This document shows, piece by piece, positions 52,791-60,357 of a DNA stretch of 64,000 nt. The stretch spans positions 186,001 through 250,000 of the forward strand of contig JARLGU010000053.1 in the NCBI GenBank assembly GCA_031292625.1. Reading direction: 5' to 3'. The position numbers and the translations under genes were made by a program. Under the pieces are notes generated by a model. It ran no database searches. It was not told where the DNA came from and saw only the letters and a list, made by a program, of their open reading frames with translations. The stretch is from Capsulimonadaceae bacterium (GTDB taxonomy: Bacteria > Armatimonadota > Armatimonadia > Armatimonadales > Capsulimonadaceae). The first letter of the stretch is position 1; every line of letters starts with the position of its first letter.

Positions 52791-53585
52791 ATGTCCAAGA
52801 AACAGCATTATGCATTTACATTAATAGAGTTACTAGTCGTTATAGCTATTATCACAATATTAGCAGCCGTATTATTTCCAGTGTTCGCAACGGCTCGCGA
52901 GAAAGCGCGGCAGTCGGGGTGCTCATCAAACCTCAAGCAAATCGGCCTTGCGTTCGTGCAGTATTGCCAGGACTACGACGAAGCAACGCCTTACGTCTGC
53001 GTCACTGGCAGTTCGGCAAGCTGTGGCGCATCGAACGCCGCGTATGGAACGAGCGCCGGATTCCTCCTTAACCCCTATATAAAATCCACCGGCGTCTGGC
53101 GCTGCCCAAGCGACTCCGTTTCCCCGGCGGCTGTGGCGACATCAGGCAATTACGGCGGCTGGAACAACGTCAGCTACGGATATAACTTCTATTTACTTGA
53201 CAAGTGGAACGCGAGTACGGATTCCGCGGCTGCCCCCATACAGCTTTCCCAATTGCAGACACCCGCGGCGGACATGGTTTTCGCAGGTGATTGGGGCGGT
53301 CCCAGCGCATCTTTTTACTGGTGTCTTGATAATACAGGAACTTTTCCGGAACGGATGGAGGGCAGCGCCGCCGCGGAAGTATGGGTGACCGGTTCCACAT
53401 ACGCGGCGTGCCCGGCGCTGGCGGCGGGCCACAATCAGGGCGGAAACGCCGCATACGCCGACGGGCACGTCAAGTGGTACTCCACCGGTTACCTGGCAGC
53501 GCAAATCAAAATTGAACAGAGTTCGCCAGCAAGCAGCAACAGCGCACGCGCATTCGGTCTTGCGCCAACAATGTTCCACGAATAG
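52791..53585 (+). CDS. DUF1559 pilin-like protein (H-X9-DG), short subtype
   Basis: A 264-residue pseudopilin. The leader is [20 protein letters not shown], with Ala at -1 and Glu at +5. The next part reads [20 protein letters not shown] and [17 protein letters not shown], and the C-terminal box is the canonical [12 protein letters not shown] then HVKWY. Its leader helix is written almost entirely with A/T-ending codons (TTA, ATA, GTT, ATT). That contrasts sharply with the GC-rich rest. It lies 65 bases before the GH5-like enzyme. Confidence 0.93.
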   Translation: MSKKQHYAFTLIELLVVIAIITILAAVLFPVFATAREKARQSGCSSNLKQIGLAFVQYCQDYDEATPYVCVTGSSASCGASNAAYGTSAGFLLNPYIKSTGVWRCPSDSVSPAAVATSGNYGGWNNVSYGYNFYLLDKWNASTDSAAAPIQLSQLQTPAADMVFAGDWGGPSASFYWCLDNTGTFPERMEGSAAAEVWVTGSTYAACPALAAGHNQGGNAAYADGHVKWYSTGYLAAQIKIEQSSPASSNSARAFGLAPTMFHE

Positions 53586-53650
53586 ACACCCAATTGCAAG
53601 CATGCTGAGGTGCTGTACAAAAGAACCCTCAAGGCCCGAAAGGCTACTAT

Positions 53651-56248
53651 ATGAAACTCGCTTGTGTCGTGGCGATGGCGATTGTTGTTTCGACTGTACA
53701 CGGGCCCCAAGCCGTAGGCAGCAGCGCGTTAGAACCTTCTGCGACGGATTCCCTCTTTCCGTTCGATATTCCCGCAAGCAACAGCTCCGCCGGCGCGGTC
53801 ACGAACATGTCGTTCCTAAATAATGGTCCGGCAGGCGATCGCGGGCGGATTGTCTCCAGAGACGGGCATTTCGTCGAATCCCAAACAGGCCGCAGAGTCC
53901 GTTTTGCGGGCATTAGCTTAGGTGGACGTGACCTGTTTCCCACTCACGAGCTTGCCGAGCAAACGGCCGCGCATCTTAGTGAAATGGGGATCAATTTGGT
54001 CCGATGCCACCTCCAGGACCTCGACGACTCACCGCTATGGGACAAATCGACCGGCGCACATATAATAATAAATTCTGCTGCGTTCGAGCGGTTGGACTAC
54101 CTCATTTACCAGCTTAAGATACGCGGCATTTACGTCGATCTAAACCTCTTGTCCGGTCGTCGATTCACGCCCGCCGACGGATTTCCAAAATCCGTGGACG
54201 ATTTGCCGGGCCGATTTGGTAGACCGGTAGAACTGTTTGATTCAAGAATGATCGACTTGCAGAAGCAGTTCGCATGCGATTACCTGACGCACGTCAATCC
54301 ATATACGCGCCTGAGCTACATCCAGGACCCCTGTGTGGCGATGATTGAAATAACCAACGAAGACTCGCTTCTTTCCTGGCATCACGATCAAGCATGGCTC
54401 AGTCTCCCCGAACCCTTCCGCGGCGAGCTAGCCTGCCAGTGGAACGCCTGGTTAAAAAGACGGTACGGCACGGACACAAGGCTTCGCAAGGCGTGGCAGC
54501 CGCATTTTACGCCGCCCGCGAAATCGTCGTTGCTCGCGAATCCAGGAGGGCCGATATGGACACTGGAAGACCATACGAGCGCTGCAGCGCTCACGGCAAC
54601 GGGCGACGCCACATTGGATGGACCGCCGTCCATCCGGATCGATACGCCTGTCGTACCCGATGCGGCTTGGAAAGTGCAGGCAATACTGGGCGGATTGGAT
54701 TTAGCGGACGGCACACCTTACGTGCTCTCGTTTCGCGCGAGAGCCGACAGGGATGATCGACCGCTGTCGATCTTTGCTTGCATCGATCAGCCCGATTGGC
54801 ATATCGTGGGTATCATCCGGCATGTGAAGCTGAACAAGGAGTGGAGTTCGTTCAGGTTCGTCTTTGTAGCATCGCACGATATACCAAGGCATGAGCGCAT
54901 TCTATTTACCACCGGAAGCGCGGCCGGTCCAGTCTGGCTCAGCGACGTCGCGCTCAACGTCGCGGCTGCGGACGATATCCCGCCATCCGGCCAGTCGTTA
55001 ACCTCCGCCGCCATTGCCATCCCGGCTGGCGAAAACCCAGCAAGTGCGGAGGACTGGAAGCAATTCCTGATTGACGCCGACCGCGAATATGCCGGCACGA
55101 TGCGCTTATTTCTTCGCAAGGAACTTGGCGTTAAAGCGTGCATCATCGACTCGCAAGTCGAGTACGGCGGCTTAGCCGGATTGCAGCGCGAATCAAAGAG
55201 CGATTATATCGATCATCACTACTATATCGATCACCCAATCAACGCCGAGGATCTTACTAATTGGAGAATCGTTAACGAACCTCTCGTGAACGAGCTCGCG
55301 GCCGGAAATCTAAAGGCGCCACGTGCGCTCGCCTGCAACCGAATCGACAGTATGCCCTTTTCGGTTTCGGAGTTCAACCATCCTTACCCCAGCGATTACC
55401 AGTCGGACACAGTCCCGTTTCTCGCAAGCATAGCGGCCGCGCAGGACTGGGATTCGATCTCATGGTTCGCCTACAATTTGTCAAAGGTGACAATGCACGG
55501 GTGGTTTAACATGGGAGGCGATCCGGCGAAGGAGGCGTTCTTCCCGGCCGCCGCCGCAATCTTCCGCATGGCGGAACTACGGCCAATTCAACGCAAGGCG
55601 CTCCTCACTATCGCCAACCAGGATCTGCTATCGACCGGTCGGCCGGAAGACTTGTGGCAAAGTCTGGGTGAAAGCGCGAACCCGGATGTCTTCGCGACCC
55701 GGTATGCGGTCAAAATCGATCCGCGAGCGAAGGCAAGCAGCGTGCAGGTTACGCCCAGCGCCCATCCGGCTCTATGCGCAATTGGCCTGCAACGAACCCC
55801 ATCTGGCCCAATTTACGTCGCGTCGGGAGCGGGTGCGCTTGCCGCTACGGGGTATGTCGGAGCACAGTCGGTCAACCGCGACGGCGTATCATTTGCCTTC
55901 CCCGCCTTTGGCAATAACTTCGCGTCACTCACATTGACCACCGTAGACGGCAAGCCGATCGCGGCATCGAAGCGCTTACTGCTGACAATTGTCGGGCATG
56001 CCGAGAAAGAGGGCATGGGCTGGAATGCGGATCGCACGAGCGTCGGCACGAACTGGGGCCATGGCCCTGCACTGGCGGAGGGCATTCCCGCGACGGTGGC
56101 GCTGGCGAACGCGAACGTGAAGCACGTTTGGGCGCTAGACCCGACGGGCGCGCGGGCGACGGAGGTCCCGGTCACGGTGAGCGGCGGCATTGCGACGTTC
56201 ACGATCGGGTCCGAGTACCGGACGGTGTGGTATGAGATCGGGGACTAG
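53651..56248 (+). CDS. Secreted GH5-like (clan GH-A) glycosidase with CBM-like insert and conserved tail
   Basis: An 865-residue member of the paralogous family, with AAAGG seven bases before the ATG. The signal peptide is MKLACVVAMAIVVSTVHGPQ. Subtype SLFPFDIP with MSFLNNGPAGDRGRIV, like the enzyme at 17652. Landmarks are INLVRCHLQDLDDSPLWDKS, GIYVDLNLLSGRRF, the acid/base MIEITNED (E237), the CBM-like insert at about 303-440 (YVLSFRARAD, then ILFTTGSAAG), DSQVEYGG, the nucleophile FSVSEFNHPYPSDY (E574) and the tail EGIPATVALANANVKHVWAL to WYEIGD. It ends the seventh cassette. Substrate unknown. Confidence 0.85.
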   Translation: MKLACVVAMAIVVSTVHGPQAVGSSALEPSATDSLFPFDIPASNSSAGAVTNMSFLNNGPAGDRGRIVSRDGHFVESQTGRRVRFAGISLGGRDLFPTHELAEQTAAHLSEMGINLVRCHLQDLDDSPLWDKSTGAHIIINSAAFERLDYLIYQLKIRGIYVDLNLLSGRRFTPADGFPKSVDDLPGRFGRPVELFDSRMIDLQKQFACDYLTHVNPYTRLSYIQDPCVAMIEITNEDSLLSWHHDQAWLSLPEPFRGELACQWNAWLKRRYGTDTRLRKAWQPHFTPPAKSSLLANPGGPIWTLEDHTSAAALTATGDATLDGPPSIRIDTPVVPDAAWKVQAILGGLDLADGTPYVLSFRARADRDDRPLSIFACIDQPDWHIVGIIRHVKLNKEWSSFRFVFVASHDIPRHERILFTTGSAAGPVWLSDVALNVAAADDIPPSGQSLTSAAIAIPAGENPASAEDWKQFLIDADREYAGTMRLFLRKELGVKACIIDSQVEYGGLAGLQRESKSDYIDHHYYIDHPINAEDLTNWRIVNEPLVNELAAGNLKAPRALACNRIDSMPFSVSEFNHPYPSDYQSDTVPFLASIAAAQDWDSISWFAYNLSKVTMHGWFNMGGDPAKEAFFPAAAAIFRMAELRPIQRKALLTIANQDLLSTGRPEDLWQSLGESANPDVFATRYAVKIDPRAKASSVQVTPSAHPALCAIGLQRTPSGPIYVASGAGALAATGYVGAQSVNRDGVSFAFPAFGNNFASLTLTTVDGKPIAASKRLLLTIVGHAEKEGMGWNADRTSVGTNWGHGPALAEGIPATVALANANVKHVWALDPTGARATEVPVTVSGGIATFTIGSEYRTVWYEIGD

Positions 56249-56409
56249 CGAGCGCATCCGATTTTCACCGGGCGGCACGATGCGCAATCTTGCTTTCACT
56301 CACGTCTGAATTCAGGAACGTCACTCAGAGTTCCAAATAGGACGGCGCATAGAGCCCGGTCACGACAAGCTTACCTCGAATCGCCTTGAGACTGACGCTT
56401 ACATAACAA
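56249..56409. other. Intergenic region between convergent genes
   Basis: No gene is visible between the plus-strand glycosidase and the minus-strand ThuA gene. I found no clear terminator for the glycosidase. Confidence 0.4.
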
Positions 56410-56455
56410 CCCGCCATTGCGTTCATGGGCGATGCCTCACAAATACGATGGCGGG
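56410..56455 (-). terminator. Intrinsic terminator after ThuA
   Basis: A hairpin CCCGCCATCG / CGCAATGGCGGG is followed on the minus strand by TTGTTATG, 41 bases past the ThuA stop. The loop is long (about 26 bases), so the call is moderate. Confidence 0.55.
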
Positions 56456-56496
56456 TCAAGATGATGGTTTGCAATCAACCACTGCAAACGCACGCG

Positions 56497-57174
56497 CTAT
56501 GCGGCATCCTCCGCGTGCGCGGCCCAAAGCAGTCCGCGCACCATCAAAGGCAGGATCTCCGCCTGAGCGACGATATCGGCATGGTGTCCTAGCGAATTGT
56601 AGGCGACCCGGCCCTTGCCGTAATAGCGTGTCCAGATTACCGGCATCTCGAATGCGCCGTTGCCGATGTGCGGGCCATCGGCGACGGGAAACGGCGTCGT
56701 CGCGAGCACCTTATTGGACGGATCGACATGCATGTAGTACTGTTCGGACTTCACCTTAAACTCGATCGGCGCTCCCTGCGTGATAAAGTGATTTGGATCG
56801 GTGATCCGTACGACATACTCGGTGCCGTCGTTGCCTGGATGCGCAACCCACTGGCCGCCGGTCATGAATTGGTACTCGGTTTGCGCGCGGAAGGAATCGC
56901 ACATTCCGCCATGGCACCCGGCAATCCCGACGCCGGATTTCACGGCGTCGAGCATCGGGTTAAGCTGTTCGCCGCTGATCTCCCCCATCGTCCAAACCGG
57001 AACGATCAGGTCGAACGATTTCAAATCCGGACAATCCTTGAATGCGTCCAGCGAGTCGCTCACGGTCACGCTGAATCCGCGATTGGAAAGTTCGCGATTG
57101 AAAATCTCGGCAATCTGCTTGGGTTCGTGGCCATCCCAGCCGCCCCAGACGATTAATGCAGTACGTGTGTTCAT
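56497..57174 (-). CDS. ThuA-like domain protein
   Basis: A 225-residue ThuA-type protein with AGGGGA eight bases before the ATG. Landmarks are RTALIVWGGWDGHEPKQIAE, DLIVPVWTMGEI, GVGIAGCHGGMCDSFRAQTE (the nucleophile-elbow position carries GCHGG), FMTGGQWVAHPGN, TDPNHFITQGAPIEFKVKSE, YYMHVDPSNKVLATT and MPVIWTRYYGKGRVAYNSLG. It starts 18 bases after the Gfo/Idh/MocA gene. The two form a small operon that probably oxidises or processes a sugar, as ThuA with ThuB does in rhizobial disaccharide use. It belongs to a different subgroup from the ThuA protein at 48766. Confidence 0.88.
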   Translation of the reverse strand: MNTRTALIVWGGWDGHEPKQIAEIFNRELSNRGFSVTVSDSLDAFKDCPDLKSFDLIVPVWTMGEISGEQLNPMLDAVKSGVGIAGCHGGMCDSFRAQTEYQFMTGGQWVAHPGNDGTEYVVRITDPNHFITQGAPIEFKVKSEQYYMHVDPSNKVLATTPFPVADGPHIGNGAFEMPVIWTRYYGKGRVAYNSLGHHADIVAQAEILPLMVRGLLWAAHAEDAA

Positions 57175-57192
57175 TTTCTAATCCCCTTACAA

Positions 57193-58302
57193 TTAGTCGA
57201 TTTCGTCTTCGCCCAGACCGGTTGGCAGCGCGGCCGGCCGGTCCACGACGCTCTTCAATTCAATGTGACGGCTCGTTCTAGACGAGTCGATCACGCCCAA
57301 CATTACGTCCAGTACGTGGAACGCAAGATCGCCGCTGGCACGATGTGGACGCCCGTGACGGATCGCGGAAGCCATGTCGGCGACGCCAACGCAGCGGCTG
57401 TTCGCCGCAAAACCATGCGTCAGAGGAACCTCGCGCCACTCCTTGCCGGTATGGCGTCGAACCTTGACGACTCCGCCAAATCCGTTCGGATCAGGCACGA
57501 GGATCGTCCCTTCCGTCCCGTAAACCTCGATGTTGGAGTGAGTGTGCGACCAAACGTCGAAGCTGGTGACGAGCGTTCCGATCGCGCCGTTTGCGAAGTC
57601 GAGGGTCGCGGCGAGATGCGTGGGCGTATCGACCTTAATGACCTGCCCGTTCTTCGCCTCGCTGGTAATGGTACGCTCAGCAAACGTTGCCCGCGCCGAT
57701 CCGCTCACCCGCTTGATGCCCCCGATCATGTTGACGAGAGCGGTTAAGTAGTACGGCCCCATGTCGAGCATCGGTCCGCCGCCCTCGGCATAGTAGAACG
57801 CCGGATCGGGATGCCAGGATTCGTGCCCATGGCAGAGCATAAACCCGGTGGCCGCGATTGGCTCGCCGATCTCGCCGTCATCGATCAGCTTCCGGCAGGT
57901 CTGATGCCCTCCGCCAAAGAAAGTATCCGGGGCGCTTCCGACGCGGAGTCCTTTTTGCCGCGCGACGTCGATGAGCCGCTGACCGTCTAACCGGTTCACG
58001 GAAAGAGGCTTCTCGCCATATACATGCTTCCCGCTCTCAAGAGCCGCCAGGGCGACTTCCACATGCGCCTTCGGGATCGTCAAGTTCACGATGATCTCGA
58101 CATCCGGGTCGGCCAATATCTGCTCGACCGTAAGCGCCTTGGGAATACCGTACTGCTCCGCGTTGGCCTTTGCTCTGTCGAGGATCATGTCCGCGCATGC
58201 AACGATTTCAATGTTTTTGAATCGAGCGCCATTTTCAAAGTATATACCGCTGATGTTGCCGCATCCGATAATCCCGATTTTCGTTATGCTGTTAGCTGCC
58301 AC
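57193..58302 (-). CDS. Gfo/Idh/MocA family NAD(P)-dependent oxidoreductase, GTG start
   Basis: A sugar dehydrogenase-type enzyme of 369 residues. The GTG at 58302 is preferred because AGGAG lies seven bases upstream and the protein then starts directly with the Rossmann strand (ITKIGIIGCGNISGIYFENG). The frame is open to 58347. Landmarks are the dinucleotide-binding GCGNIS, the EKP motif in GKHVYGEKPLSVN, GLRVGSAPDTFFGGGHQTCR, the MLDMGPYYLTALVNMIGG substrate-side helix and TATLDFANGAIGTLVTSFD. Substrate unknown, probably a pyranoside. It is co-transcribed with the ThuA gene. Confidence 0.92.
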   Translation of the reverse strand: MAANSITKIGIIGCGNISGIYFENGARFKNIEIVACADMILDRAKANAEQYGIPKALTVEQILADPDVEIIVNLTIPKAHVEVALAALESGKHVYGEKPLSVNRLDGQRLIDVARQKGLRVGSAPDTFFGGGHQTCRKLIDDGEIGEPIAATGFMLCHGHESWHPDPAFYYAEGGGPMLDMGPYYLTALVNMIGGIKRVSGSARATFAERTITSEAKNGQVIKVDTPTHLAATLDFANGAIGTLVTSFDVWSHTHSNIEVYGTEGTILVPDPNGFGGVVKVRRHTGKEWREVPLTHGFAANSRCVGVADMASAIRHGRPHRASGDLAFHVLDVMLGVIDSSRTSRHIELKSVVDRPAALPTGLGEDEID

Positions 58303-58718
58303 TCCTATTCTCCTGTCGCGCCTAATGAGGCAAAATTCTGTAGCCAAAAGACTTGTTAACCGGTTTGATTGTACCTACCTGCTCCCAAACGCGCAATATG
58401 CAAATGAACTGCCGAGGGTATTTCCTTGCAAAACGCAATCGCGGATGCTTCGATGGATAGTGAATACGGTGAGGATCCAAGCGCTTTTCGATAGGGCATC
58501 AAAAACATTGCGCCGGGTGGACGACGGACTATCGTCGCAGGCGGCGCAAGTTCGCTTGCTGGTTTGCCTAACTTGGTTGCTGGCCTCTGGCGCTCGATGT
58601 TGCGCCGGGCTGCGAGGAGGTTGCGCCTGCCGCAACCGGGTGGACGCTTGCGTATTCGCTGCCGAGGACGACGGTAATGGGCATCGAAGAGGCCACAGCC
58701 GCAGTCACGTTGCGCAAG
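58303..58718. other. Intergenic region without a supportable gene
   Basis: These 416 bases lie between the oxidoreductase start and the DUF1080 remnant. Short overlapping frames show no domain. The promoter of the oxidoreductase-ThuA operon should lie in the AT-richer part near 58340-58440. Confidence 0.4.
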
Positions 58719-59153
58719 TTACGCTGGCGAATAGACTTTGGAGCCTTCTTCAGGCAGTTCAACCAGCCAGATGTTCCGATACCAGACGATATCTCCGTGG
58801 TCCTGGAGACGCAGGTGTCCGGGCAATTGAACATTCAGGTCCGAGGGCGGGCCGGTGGGGCCGGCAAGTTCGACGTTGTTGTGGATAATCTGTCCGTTGT
58901 GGAAGGCAGTTAGGCGGGCTCGCTCCTTGACGACTCTTCCCTCGCATCGCGGCGCGCGAAATACGATGTCGTACGTCTGCCGTTCGAGCACCTTGCGACA
59001 AGCGTTCGTGAGCGGCGCATACTGGTTGCAAACTGCGCCGCAGTCGCCAAATCCAGGTACTTTCCAGCCTGAACTACCGAGCACTTGAATCTCGTATCGG
59101 CCCTGTAAGAAGACGCCGCTATTGTATTTTTGCTGCGCCTGCGCTTGAGGCAT
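58719..59153 (-). pseudogene. DUF1080 (3-keto-disaccharide hydrolase-type) domain, N-terminally truncated
   Basis: The frame holds only the C-terminal two thirds of a DUF1080 beta-sandwich. It reads MPQAQAQQKYNSGVFLQGRY, EIQVLGSSGW, GDCGAVCNQYAPLTNACRKV, QTYDIVFRAPRCEG, RLTAFHNGQIIHNNVELAGP and LQDHGDIVWYRNIWLVEL. The usual opening (LFNGKDLSGW and the first strands) is absent. The codons before 59153 are unrelated, and the terminator of the upstream gene lies only 77 bases away. The family is normally secreted and about 220-260 residues long. It is probably a decayed gene, though expression of a short product cannot be excluded. Confidence 0.75.
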
Positions 59154-59229
59154 TTCCGAAGGACCAGGGATTGCGGAAAGAAATGTGGGGGGGCGAAGTG
59201 CAGCCGTCTCGCATACGATCACGAGAGAT

Positions 59230-59267
59230 CGTCAGGCCGCCAGACAATGGCGTCTGGCGGCCTGACG
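59230..59267 (-). terminator. Intrinsic terminator after the DUF4380 gene
   Basis: A perfect 16-bp stem CGTCAGGCCGCCAGAC / GTCTGGCGGCCTGACG with a six-base loop lies 20 bases past the gene stop. The following minus-strand bases (GATCTCTCG) are only weakly T-rich. Confidence 0.72.
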
Positions 59268-59287
59268 GTTTGGCGGAAAAGCACGGC

Positions 59288-60262
59288 CTAATGCGTGACG
59301 GAGTTCTCGCGAGAGAGCGTCCACGTCAGCGTGTAGTGGTACGTTCCGCCGCTCTTTAGCACCTGGATCGGCGAAAGCATTTCGAGCTCGTTATAGTCGC
59401 CATCCTTAACGCCGCTATTCCAGATCTCGACCGGAAAGCCATGCCCCACGGCGCCGTCGGGGTATGTGCCGTCGACCTTTTGCCCCGCGACCGTCAGCCG
59501 AACATCCCCCAATATCGCTGTCAGCGACGCAACCGGCGCGTCCGCGCCGACTTTGTAGTCGCCCGTAGACGAATGCTTCAGCGCGATCGACGATGGCGAG
59601 AGCGGCTGAACGAAGGAAGCCGTATCGCCGCAAATGCTGTAATAGCTGTTCTTGTACGGGCTGTCCGGCCGAACCGGCATCTCGATCGAATCCGGCGGCG
59701 CGATCTGCGTCACTTGCCAGATGTCGACATCCACGGGGGCTCCGCCCTGCTTGTCCAGGCTCTGATCGATTATGAGGCGGCCGCGCGCGTCGAAAGAAAT
59801 GTCGCGCACGATCCGAATACCGGTCAGCCGGCTGCGCTGCGTTGCCAGGACGATATGTCCCTGCGAGGCGCGAACGACCCTGGCCGGCCGGTCCGCCCAG
59901 ACGGGATCGGGGCCCTTTGGCCCGGCGATCATCGCCCAGCGGTTTTCAGCGCCAAGCCAGGTTCGCGAGCCGCCCCAGTTCGTCCATACGCCAAAGTTAT
60001 GGAGCTTGTCTGTATGGTTGATCCAGAGCAGGTTTCGCCCGCCGGCAAATCCAAAGCGGATGATCCGGCTGATCGAGGGAACGACGACCACGTCAGCGAC
60101 CCCGTTGCTGAGGCGAAGCGCCGGCTGGCCGTTCCACTGAGTCCGTTCGATAGCCGGTTGCGTCGATGCCTTTGGCGCAGCCGTTGCGGGCAAGCCCGCC
60201 ATAAGCGCACACAACGCGAGCAAGGCCGGCGTTGCGGTAGTCGTGCGGTATCGTCGAGTCAT
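59288..60262 (-). CDS. Secreted DUF4380 protein
   Basis: A protein of 324 residues from the ATG at 60262, five bases after AGGAG. The signal peptide is around PALLALCALMAGLPATAA. The body is a beta-rich aldose-epimerase-like sandwich with the DUF4380 pattern: LRLSNGVADVVVVPSISRII, RFGFAGGRNLLWINH, FGVWTNWGGSRTWLGAENRW, VRDISFDARGRLIIDQSL and GHGFPVEIWNSGVKDGDYNE, ending LEMLSPIQVLKSGGTYHYTL. The function is unknown; the galactose-mutarotase-like fold suggests carbohydrate binding. It follows the GH101-like gene by 95 bases on the same strand, so it is probably part of the eighth cassette. Confidence 0.82.
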   Translation of the reverse strand: MTRRYRTTTATPALLALCALMAGLPATAAPKASTQPAIERTQWNGQPALRLSNGVADVVVVPSISRIIRFGFAGGRNLLWINHTDKLHNFGVWTNWGGSRTWLGAENRWAMIAGPKGPDPVWADRPARVVRASQGHIVLATQRSRLTGIRIVRDISFDARGRLIIDQSLDKQGGAPVDVDIWQVTQIAPPDSIEMPVRPDSPYKNSYYSICGDTASFVQPLSPSSIALKHSSTGDYKVGADAPVASLTAILGDVRLTVAGQKVDGTYPDGAVGHGFPVEIWNSGVKDGDYNELEMLSPIQVLKSGGTYHYTLTWTLSRENSVTH

Positions 60263-60308
60263 TCTCACTCCTGTGTGTTGTCCCCATCGGCGGGGATCGA
60301 GATCAAGA

Positions 60309-60345
60309 ACGTTGGCCCCTCCTGCATACGAGAAAGGACCAACGT
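60309..60345 (-). terminator. Hairpin between the GH101-like and DUF4380 genes
   Basis: On the minus strand ACGTTGGTCCTTTCTC pairs with GAGGGGCCAACGT, then TTCTTGATC follows. It lies 12 bases past the GH101-like stop. It may terminate or attenuate transcription into the DUF4380 gene. Confidence 0.6.
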
Positions 60346-60357
60346 CTTTGCGTGGGG

